The notes beneath the pieces are model-generated. The model was not told where the DNA came from. It saw only the letters and a program-made list of their open reading frames with translations, and made no database searches. DNA of 64,000 nucleotides from Trametopsis cervina (lineage: Eukaryota; Basidiomycota; Agaricomycetes; Polyporales; Irpicaceae): contig MU278369.1 of assembly GCA_022385755.1 (NCBI GenBank), positions 287,675-351,674 on the forward strand, in the 5' to 3' direction. Of this stretch, positions 22,991-33,700 are shown piece after piece (within the stretch, counting starts at the first letter, position 1; each line of letters starts with the position of its first letter). Made by a program: the position numbers and the translations under genes.

Positions 22991-25900
22991 GCGGTGAACC
23001 GAGAATAAGCAGCCTATTGCAATGGCTGCGCTCACCCAGATGGAATAGATGCGTTCCATGCCCTATCGTGTTGCGGGGGAGATGTTCACGATGATAATGG
23101 CATCTGTTCTCAGAGGAGGCGGACAGGCGAGGGAATGGAGAAACGGATCCGGCCTGTGCGCGTTGATTCATGATCTGAAGCGCGTCGAACAAGGTCCACG
23201 TTACCCGGGCGGAGTGACCTTGGGATGTTCGACTTGTGAGGCGGTCATGCATTCTAGAAGGATGGCAGGACGTACCTCTGACTTGCCCCGCCCCAATCCT
23301 GCGCTCCAACAGATCGTGTATCGCCCAGCCAGCGTGCGCCACTCGCATGAGATCGAGCGAACTTGATGGTGAGCTATGGGATTATACGAATGGAATCGAG
23401 GAGAGCGGACGATGGCGGCCTCTGTTGACGACTGGAACGCCAAGATCAAGAGACGTCGGCGGCGCACTCGCGAGAGAAGTCTCACAGACGCTCACCCGCG
23501 ATCACGGAACCTCTTTTCATTGCGTCCACCAAGGCACGCTACACCCACCCACGACAAATTATTTGTGCGCGAAGGATCGCCGCGGGCTTGATACGAGGCG
23601 CTGCGTGGTGCGTTATGGGCCCTCTCCATCTGCACCTGCACAATACTGACGACCTGACAGACACAAACGACCCACCGTTTTCCTCGCCCCGCCAACCACG
23701 ACATCACGTATGTACCGTCTTCTGCCGGGTACTCGGACGAACACAGGCACCCCCTTCTCATCTCTTCATCAAGTACCGCATCATGTCGACATTCAATCAC
23801 GGCGCACTGCAAACGTCTCAAGGTTCTGCTCTACTCTCCGATGCTCCCACAGGCACGAACATTCTAATCTCAAGGCGTACTGTGTGCGGTGCACGGACTT
23901 CTGCTCTCCTGAGATTTGGTGTGTATAAGGAGATGTTATTTACTAACGCTTGCTAGCCTGCTTAGATGACGATGATATTTAGGGAGATCACTGGCCTCGT
24001 CGCCTGGTCCATACCTGCCCTGACAAGCAGACACCTCGTCAATCCGCCATAGAATAGTCCCAAGATACACGAAGAAGACCCACCTACATGATCGGCAGCA
24101 ACAGGCCCTGCTCGCTCAATGCACGGCATTTGCAAGTGATCGCTGCACCGAGCAAGCACAGACCGTCTTCGAATGGTCATAGACACACCGACTTCCGCAT
24201 GGTAAAGAGTCGTCGGTTGCTCGAGTGCGCACTACGGCAGGACGTCCGTCGGCGATGGAATTTGACGAGAGGCTGGAGGATGGCAGGGCGTGAGATGCGC
24301 AACGAAGAGGCGAGCCTCAATTGAACACTAGTGGGTTGGACACTCACCGTCTGGACATCTACGTACGTCTTATTTTCCTTCATACGATTCCGCCGCGCTG
24401 ACACATGCCGCCCTCATACCAGGTAGAACCACATTATATAGTCCAAATGCATCTGCGTGGCCGTATGTCGCCAATGTTGGCAAACGATCTCAAGTTCCCA
24501 TCCTAAACATGCTCCGTGTTGCCCCGCCTCGAATACAAGCCCAAGTGTCCGCCCCTATTGTGCATGCGAGATCCATGGCTCAATCAACACTCCGCGCCAA
24601 CGACCGCATTCAGGCATGCCCCGCTAACGTTTCTAAGTTCGCTCAACTACGCGATTGGGATAACATGGCACCGAAAGCCACTCGAACGCATCTCACCTGT
24701 GCTTATACAGTGCTCGAATCACTGCGCTCCCCTGCGTTACAAGGTCGCGTTGCTCGGTTCTGCAATTCATCTTGAACAAGGACCTCGCATGCCTCGTACG
24801 AAATCTCTGCGGCCTGGGAAACTTCTATGCCTTCACTCAATGCGATCCGGGCCCCCGTTTTCTAGTCGTGCATCCGGACAGGTGCAGTAGAAAGACTGGA
24901 CGATCTTCCCAGTCTCGCACCGTCTACTCCACTCCTCACAAGCCGCGAACCGCGTCCTCAACGCCGTCTCTGGAAAAACGCAAGGATTCCCTCCATGATA
25001 TCCTGCGAGACGGGGCAAACTTCGCAACAATGGACAAAGACGGGCGAGCAGAGGGAATCGTGATATTGTGCCCGACGGTAAATAGGTACACATACCTCGC
25101 CCTCGTGCATCAAAATGACCTGGATTAATTTCCCAGCACTCAACGCCTCCCGCAGTCGTCGGTCCAACGTCTCGAAGGCAGCGTACCGATACGCTTGTAC
25201 CCCGATATGAGGGGCGTCGCGGGTGAGTTTATCCCTGTAGCGGGGGCTCTATTCCCCCACTTTCGTAGTAATTCTCTGACGTTCGACACTGCTAGGTATT
25301 TCTGTTCTAAATCTTACCCACCACCGCAGGCAGTGTCACTGTCCTACAGCGTCGCCATATCCCGGTAAGGAGCGCTCCTGATTTATTTATTATTAATGCT
25401 TGATGTCATTCATAGCTGGCTGATCGTTACAGGCGTGCCGTGTACGCGTCGCCTTTTGCACGGTATTTCGACAGTCATTTGTATACTGTACAAGCGAAGC
25501 AGGCAAGCAGCTAACGACCACATACCCTTAAGGAAGGGCACTATGAAGACGCAGATGATGGGCAAAACATCAACGGAGAGGAAGTGGGGAGTAGCATATG
25601 GATAGGACGGTTATGTCCGTCGGTGTTGTAGTTAGCGTGTAGTAATTGTGTACATTACGAGGCATGATACCTACGCACGAAGTCACGAAATGTTAGCACC
25701 GCATCCACTGCGTTCGTGTTGGGAACTGATGAGTGAGAGTGCGCCCTAGTAAACCAAAAAATGCCGGGTCGCTAGGATCGCAATTAGCAGTCTGTATCGA
25801 CTTAGAGGGCGCATTCACGCTGCGAGATGACGCTGACGCCGTTCCTGTGATCCAAGACAGCCAGAAGGGACGCATATACACGGTCAGTAGAGGAAGTGGC

Positions 25901-26240
25901 ACAGACACGCGGCAGGACGTACCGTCATCCAGCATGTCCAAGTGGACGAATAGGCGATACGAAGTAGTAGTAGCGGCATTGCGCGCGGTGGAGACGACAA
26001 ACGCGCCCAACAGCGAGATGGGAAGCAAGTGTTCCTTGTGAGGTAAATAAAGGTGAAGAGAGGTGAAGGCTCCATAGCCGAATCGTACAGACGAAGTCGG
26101 GGTGTCCCCCGGGAGGGCTTCCATCTCGGATCGGCGCGTGGGATCCCGCAGTGCAATCGTATACCTGCCAGGTAGGATGAGAAGACGACCGTGGTGTATG
26201 GACTGCGAGGCTTTAGCTGGTAGGTCCTCGTGCTTCCGCA
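22991..26240. other. Gene-poor region, no supported gene
   Basis: Open frames of 60-180 codons are scattered over all frames. None carries a domain I recognise or splices convincingly to a neighbour. A minus-strand frame at 25693-26241 contains a hydrophobic stretch (LLPISLLGAFVVSTARNAA) that could be a decayed signal peptide. Given the relics on either side, this is most simply old, eroded sequence. Confidence 0.45.
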
Positions 26241-26252
26241 CGCCGCACCACG

Positions 26253-26558
26253 TTAGAAGGCAATCGTATGGCGCACCATTTCAAAGTTCGCGTCGTGCTC
26301 CGGTTCCCTGGGACGCGTAACAGACGCTTCGTCGACAATGCTATTCCCGAGGATGTCACCAGGACGACGCGATATGTCCTCGGAGGAGAACGCAGATATT
26401 GGGGCTGTAAGATGGTCCGCGGAATCTGTGTTGGCGGGCACTGTGAGGTCCTGCCCCGTGGTCGCGAAGAAGCGTTGATAGTAGGTCTGGAGGGTTGGCG
26501 AATAGACGAACAGCGTAGCTGTGGTTATTGAGCCGGATATATGCGGGAAAATGCTCAC
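26253..26558 (-). pseudogene. Possible second PNGase A-like fragment
   Basis: The minus-strand frame ends GDILGNSIVDEASVTRP, resembling VTTLLNNTGDEASVPP of the intact amidase. At DNA level, ACAGACGCTTCGTCG is shared with 2543-2557. The upstream half of the frame does not align clearly. It is a short match and may be a fragment from the same paralogue as the 22.8-kb relic. Confidence 0.4.
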
Positions 26559-27420
26559 TAATATTGTATCTTCTAAGACCGTATCGCACCGTGGATCGAC
26601 AGCGTAATGACGGTGGACGCCGAGGAGTGAAATTCCTCAGATATATGCAGGCAATCCCTGTACGCCCTGATTCGGAATGTGGTAGCCTTGCACTTCTTGC
26701 TTTGAATATTCAGGAATGCGTAGCGGACTGAACTGAGGACCGCGAATTAGCAGCGACGTGGGAACTGGTGAAGCAGGAGAGACTCACGCACTTGAGGTCA
26801 CCAAACGTTTGTGCTGCGTATCCAGGTATAACGCCATCAACTCACAATCTGCGAATAGTGTGAGTGACGTTCAGGCAAATCAAACTATTAGAATGACAAG
26901 AATGGAATGTGGGGCGCACACGTGAGTTACACTCAGGCTCCGGTTCTGAACTCGCGCAGTTCATGCACCGCATAGTTTTGGATGAGAGTGAGGCTGATCG
27001 GCTACACGTGCAGGGCACAGCAAATCGGATGATGGGCTGAGGGGTGGAACGAATGTGAGCAAGGAGTGAGAAGGGTCAGTGGTACGCTCAATTTACCTGT
27101 GACGGAGTGTGCATGGTGCGTTCTGGACCAGCGTTTTCGGCGCATGTCGTTCATTGCGCCACCGCGGATCTCGCTGCCCGGGATCTTCGACTGGTTCGAG
27201 CCTGCGATACCGTAACTTTGTCGTCTTGTAGCTTGCGAACAATGATCAAGCAAAGACTTTGAGAAGGCCGTCAATGAAATAGACGGGTGTGGCACCGCTC
27301 GAGCTTGGGGCAGTCGTTCTAGCGTTCGTTTAGGGAGAGGGCGAGCAAGGTGAGCCAATAAGTGCGAGGGGCGAGGGGCGAGGGGCGAGGGACGAGGGAT
27401 TGGCTGATGGCTTCTCGTGC
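26559..27420. other. Gene-poor region with short G-rich tandem repeat
   Basis: No supported gene. Near the right end, 27364-27399 is a run of GCGAGGG-type heptamers (about five units), a minisatellite with some potential for G-quadruplex folding on the plus strand. Confidence 0.5.
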
Positions 27421-27510
27421 TTCCTCGCGCCACAGCCCCATTGTGGCGTCGTTCGATCGCGGTGCAATGATCTGCTCACCCGCCGAAACTCACTGCGAAG
27501 TGCGTAGTCA
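27421..27510 (-). pseudogene. WD40-repeat relic
   Basis: The plus strand reads GCGCCACAGCCCCATTGTGG, then CGTCGTTCGATC and GCAATGATCTGCTCACC. NLR-3 (31515-31570) has ACGCCACAGCTCAATTGTGG, CCTCGTCTGATC and GCGATGCTCGTCCC in the same order. This is one eroded WD40 unit, with frame shifts and no intact blade. It indicates that a fourth NLR copy, or a piece of one, once lay here. Confidence 0.6.
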
Positions 27511-29889
27511 GCCCATGGCCGCGCATTCAATGCCTGAATCGCACTGTCATACCTGCCTAACGCCGCAGTCTTATCGTCGATTCTACACAGACCGATGCCA
27601 TCCTTCGCCAGCCAACAGCGGAACAAGCGGGAGAGAATAATCTCTCCGCGCACGCAACTCACTGTCCACTCGTCTCCAGAGTAGCCTCTGTGCCTAGTAA
27701 AACGCCGCAGGAGACAGACTGTTGACGAGGCGCATCTTGCAGATCGTACGTCGAGGAAACATTTCGAGCAGAGCACAATCTGCTTGGACGGATATGAAGG
27801 GGGATACACTGCGCGATGTCAGAAAGTGGGTTATGTTTGTCGAAACACCAGTGCGCAAACAAAGTGAGGGGACTTACGCGAACAGCCATCCATCAAACGG
27901 TACCCAGTTACTTCGCTGTTGCACCACGCGCACTAATAGGATGGCATAGTATAATCTCCGCCCGCTGGAAAGGGGACACGGCTGCTGAGTGTGCTCGTGG
28001 GCGAAGGTCGTTGAAAAAAGAGGGTCGCAGCACCTCGCGCGTGTTCTTCTTTGCATGCGCTGGGAGTGGGCGACGTCGGCCTCCTTGATGTTATATAATG
28101 ATAATCGACACCGACCGTGTGTGTTGACGTGGCGGATGGCCTGGTACCGAGGGTGTAGGTGACTCCACAACAGTAACCCACAACGAAAAGTCGAGGCAGG
28201 CGAGTATACTGTACCGTTGGGACACTGTGGTCGGTGTTCATTTGAGTGAAAGAAACCCGCCTGCAAATGGAAGAAACACCGTAAATGGACTCATTAGGGA
28301 TACACCAGAGCTGAGCCTAGGTGTGTCGGTAAAGAACATGAACAGGCCGGGCTGGGCGTCGTACGCTGAGAGTCGCAAGGAGAGGGAAGCGCACTCTGTC
28401 GCATGCGCAGGTGCCGCCGGTATGATGCGACTCTCAGATCCTCTGATGCGATAACCTCTGTGGATCAAACCCGACACGGCGGCTCTCGTCAACATCGTCA
28501 ACTGATCCGAATCTCAACTTGAGCACTCACCTCCATCGAACCTCACACAGTCGCGCCTCACTTTTATCACCTGTCAGCAAGGGCGCCAACAGCCCTAAGA
28601 CGCATGGTGAGTGGACGTGTTAGCTTGATCTCTCTGAGTTCTGACCAACGCTTGATAACCGTCCCTCCTTGGCCTTCATCGCCCGAACCGTTGTGTGCGA
28701 TCCAGTTCGCAGGCACATACCGTCGGCAGGCCGCGTTCGTACGGTCTGATTCCCCTTCTTGCGTGCAGTCTCAAGCGTTGTCTGTAGCGTGGAGACCATC
28801 AGTGAGGGGATGAGAAGTGAGTGGCGATTGCATTGCGTCTTGTATGAACACTCACCGTTTGTTCGGCTCTGTTGTAGCTTGCGTAAGGCCTGTGCGTCTT
28901 CAAGTTTACTGCTTCATCCCATCGTTTATACAAGATGCTCTCTCTCAGGCACCGAGGTAGCACAACATGCATGCGCTCTATTCTTACGCCTTCCCAGTCG
29001 GACTCGGATCCAATACGGTGCAAATATGCACGCTTCCCTTGAATTCGCTCCCAAGCTCGGTCCCTGCCCCTGCCGATGGTACTGCACTCCGCCTATCTTT
29101 CAGCGCGCACGCAGGAACACACCTCAGCTTGAACGTTTACGCCCACAGACACAAACGGTTGGGGGCCGCAAGGAGATACTCGTAGTGTATCAGCTCGCAG
29201 AGGTGAGTTTTTATTAGTTCTTCTACCTACAACAACCTAACTGTATGCTGCTTCACGACTAAGAGTGGCTGAGACGTCTGGAACTGAATTTGCTTGCCCG
29301 CGCTGGCCGGGACGTGTGTTGACACGATCTCGGGGATATCGATGTCAACGCTTCCCTGTCTATGCCGAGAATTCTCGCTGTCCCCTATCGCCTCGTCAGC
29401 TTCTGCGCCAGGAGTAAAAAGCGCTTCGAACATTTACGCCACGAACGCTACCCTGCTGCATACCATTACGCTACCAGGATGGGCTCTACGTCTTCAGCTC
29501 CAGGACCACCAGTACCTGCTCACGGATTGGCGAATCAAGGTGCGCCGAACTCAGCCATCGGTAGCACATCGACTCGTATGTGTCTTGATCACCTTCAGGC
29601 AAAATACAGTAAGCCGCTATCCTTTCTCTGTCTAGCAAATCTCGCAGCTTATCATCGCGCTCACTAAACAGATACAGATGCGCTCCTTAATGACCAGCGA
29701 TCGCGACCCAAGGCTTAAGCTGAACACGGCCTACTTCCGACACAGCCCTTTATCAATGCTGCTGCCTTGGTGTTTGCGCTTTCCGCGTGGTATTGCGCTG
29801 CCAGGAACAGTGCCGCGCCCACCGGCTCACGGATTGGATTTCAGCCCTAACGGAGAACGGTAGGAAGATCGCTCACTCGGAATCTTGCA
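27511..29889. other. Gene-poor region, no supported gene
   Basis: Many short frames on both strands, none with a recognisable domain. Occasional donor- and acceptor-like sites occur, but no chain of exons gives a sensible protein. Probably eroded coding sequence and intergenic DNA. Confidence 0.45.
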
Positions 29890-30230
29890 AGACGAGGTTT
29901 TGCTTTTGGTAAGTACCATCTTTCTCTCCATGCACGACATTCCATGCCATTTCGCACCTTTCAGCCCGCACAGCGCAGGCTGCAGACGTAGGTTGGAACC
30001 TCCCACATTGTGAGTGAAGCACTGGACAAATTTATCAGAGAATATATTCGGATCGTGATGGGCGGTGTGTCCGTCACGGATAGTAGTCACCTTCATGTGA
30101 GCTGCATGTACCCTCTGTCCACATGCACCGATACAGTCAATATTTCTTCGTTCTTGCACACAACTGCATAGCATCACACCTACACGGTTATCCCCCGCGC
30201 CCATGGAAGCAGGCAGGATCACGACGGGCT
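29890..30230. repeat. Duplicated NLR 3'-flank segment, copy 2
   Basis: Counterpart of 10086-10340, located downstream of NLR-3. The best-matching core is GGTGTGTCCGTCACGGATAG followed by TAGTCACC (30063-30090) against GGTATGTCCGCCACAGATAA followed by TAGTCATC. No gene call is supported. Confidence 0.55.
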
Positions 30231-30767
30231 ACTCAGTAGGCATCCCAAACATAGGTTCGTGCTTGCTCTGCACCGCTCCGCAATACACATAGTGTGAGAC
30301 TGCACCTACAGACGTTACGTCGACGAACAGAAGGAACAAACTGTGTTAGCGAATCAAGTCGTCCATGACTGGCGACTCGGGCCGTCAATAACGCATCTTC
30401 CAGAATTCTAGTGATGCCCGATCCGTACGTTTCATATACGGGCTGCGGAACATATCACCAGGCCGCAGCGGGAAGCCTTGAAAATCTGCATGTGTGCGAC
30501 ATAGACGATAGCGACGCATGCTTTGTAGCATACTCTAACTGACATAGTTTAGTCTCAATATATCGGGGACTAAACAGAGGTCGGTGCCCTGTACTGTATG
30601 TAGTGTTGTTCATGACATACGTCCATGCTCGTGCACCAGCATCATATCGACCAGTGACATGAGTTTCATTTGCGGAGCGTGGCACTAAGTCGTGGAGATA
30701 AGTATAACGAGATGTATAGAGGACAAGTAATAGTAACAGAAGCGGTACAAACTGCGGAAACCATAGT
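30231..30767. other. NLR-3 3' flank
   Basis: Nothing coding is recognisable. The last 30 bases resemble the NLR-1 3' flank (around 3975-3999, shared CATAGTCTAT). Confidence 0.5.
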
Positions 30768-33700
30768 CTATTGCGATGCACCTCCAGCCCGACAGTGTAT
30801 CCAGTGCTCTCCGTGGGTGAAATGTGAGAGATCGAGATGCACAGAGCGTGCACCTGTAACCCATCGAGTACTTGTTCTACAAAGTCCAGCACGATAATCG
30901 GGGGGAACCCAGAAGAGAAGTTGACCCTCGGGGCCCAGCATATAACCGTTGTCATCGGGGTCGGAAGAATCGGTGTTTAGAATGTGCTGACTTGTTGCTG
31001 AGGGACCGGACAAAGATTCTGAAAAGCATGGTCAGACATGGGTTTCATGAGGAAAGGGTAGTCGATATTGGAGCAGTGAGCATAATGACATACCATTGGC
31101 ATCTATGGCATCTATGACAGATCCAGTGATTGTCGTTGTAATGGTGTGGGTCGGTTCATTGGGGGACACATCTCTGCTCTTGAGCGGAGGAGGGAGCACG
31201 AGGGATGTCTTGTAGGATGAGGGGTGCGTGGGGAGAGGAGAGCGGCCGAAGGGCAGACTCCATAGACGAACGGTATGGTCGTTTGAGCCCGAGAGGATGC
31301 TTAAGCCGTCGGGAGAGAAGGCGACAGAGTTGACCCAGTCAGAGTGTCCCCTCAAAGGGCCGCCAATAGCTGCATGGGTCGCGACGTCCCAGAGGCGGAT
31401 CGTGTGGTCGCGAGAGCCAGACACAAGCGTCTTCCCATCCGGTGAGAAGGCAACAGAGAAGACAGAGTCAGTGTGACCTTCGAAAGGCGCGCCGATGAGT
31501 TCCTGCGTGTCCACACGCCACAGCTCAATTGTGGCCTCGTCTGATCCTGATGCGATGCTCGTCCCATCAGGCGAGAAGGCAACCGCGCGAACGTAGTCTG
31601 TGAGGCGGAGAGGCTTGCCGATGGGCTGCCTCGTCGTCACGTCCCACAGCATGATTGTCCAGTCGGCAGATCCTGAGGCAAGACATTGGCCATTCGGGGA
31701 GAAGGCAACGGAGAGCACCCGGTTGGTGTGGCCAGTGAGAGGCTCTCCCAGCTCTTCGCCTGTCACTGCGCTCCACAGCCTGATCGTCCGGTCATCTGAA
31801 CCCGATGCGATGATCTTGCTGTCGTGCGAGAAAGCCACTGAGTAGACAGCGCCGGAGTGACCGACAAGGGGTTCGCGTTGAAGCTGTCCTGTCTGCGCAT
31901 TCCACAGACGGATAGTGTGATCATCTGAGCCCGACGCGATGGTCCTTCCATCGGGGGAGAATACCACCGACCTCACTTCATCTGTATGGCCTCGGAGTGG
32001 CTCTCCCACGGGCTGCCCAGTGCAAACATCCCACAAGCGAATCGTCCTGTCGCTCGATGCAGATACAGCAGTATTGTTGTCCTGTGAGAATGCCACCGCA
32101 CTGATACCTTCACTGTGTCCAGATGAACGTGCACGTCCCGCCTGCGTGGGGTCTATCTTCCACATCCGAACGGTCCTGTCGTCTGCACCGGAGACGAGGG
32201 TCAGGCTGTCTGACAAAAAAGCAATTGACCATATCATCTCAGTGTGACCCCTGAGTGGATCGCCAACTGGCTGCCCGGTGTCCACCTGCCACAGTCGTAC
32301 AGTCATGTCATCCGAGCCCGATGCAAGAGTGCGCCCATCAGGTGAGAACACAACAGATGTAACTAGAGAGGTGTGACCGGCGAGGGGGTCTCCTTTCGGC
32401 TGCCCGCTTGCTGCATCCCATAGTTGGATCATATTATCCTCTGCGCCAGATGCAAGTGTCCGGCTGTCTGGAGAGAACGCGACTGACCAAACATGGTCTG
32501 TGTGGCCCTCAAGCGCATACAGCAGCTCTCTGGTCTCTGCACTCCAAACACGAACTGTCCTGTCGTAAGACCCCGAGGCGAATATCCTTCCACCTGGCGA
32601 GAAGGCAACTGAATTGACACCACCTGTATGGCCGACGAGGGCTTCACCGGCTGGCTCTCTTCTTGATACATGCCACAGCCGGACTGTCTTGTCATACGAC
32701 CCCGAAACCAATGTCTGTCCATCAGGCGAAAACGCCACAGACCGAACATCGGATGAATGGCCACGCAGAGCGTCCCCTATCTGCTCCCCGGTTACTATGT
32801 TCCAGAGGCGGACAGTGTGGTCAGATGAGCCCGAGACGATAGTTGTGCCGTCTTGACAGAATGCGACAGACCGAACCCAGTCCGTGTGACCGACGAGGGG
32901 CTCCCCCACACGCTCTCCAGTCACCGCATTCCAGAGCCCAACTGTGTGATCACCGTGGGCCGTCGCGATGATACGGCCATCTGGCGAAACAGCAACACCG
33001 TAGATGCTACTACTTGTAGCGATGCGCATGACGCACTCGGGCCAGCGTAACTCGTCTTTATTGATGACGCAAATGCCGCATGTGTAAATGTCGGAATAGT
33101 AGCGATTGAGGAACGAGGTCGCTGGGACATATGCGAGGGCGGACAGGTAGAGATGAGGCGTGGAGAGGGATATGGCAGCACCGCACATTGAGATAAATTG
33201 ATCCACGTCGGCGAGTGCACCGTCCAGTTTCGTCGTAGGGTCTTCAGCCGTCCCGAGTCCATCGTTGCCCTGGTAAAATCTTGAAAACTCTTGATGCACA
33301 CGTACAAGAGTTGCAACGTACCTTAATCCATTTGCATAGCTCTTTGATGCGCCGGGATGCGGAGTCAACCATCTTGTTCAGGGCCATAACCTCGAGCCAG
33401 TACAGCAGCCTTTTTTCCAGAAACAGGCGGACGTCTTCTAACGAGACCAACGACAAGGGTGCCGCTTTCAAATGGGTATCCCAGAATCGGCAAGCGTACA
33501 TCAGGGCCGCAGGTACGTTGTTCGCAATTCTAGATGACAGGTCTTTAACGTCCTTATTAGGTATGTACGAGGTTTCGAGATTGCAGATGTTGAATTTCAG
33601 GCCGTCTTTCATTACCCGGAACGCGAACACTGACAATGCTTTTTCAGCTGCCGAGGTATCCACTGCGTACGTCTGGGTTCCATTTGGGCGAGTGGCGTAG

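Noticed and set aside
21257..30767. Many frames of 60-180 codons as genes
   Set aside because: None shows a recognised domain or plausible exon chain, and relics of neighbouring genes show this DNA is decayed.
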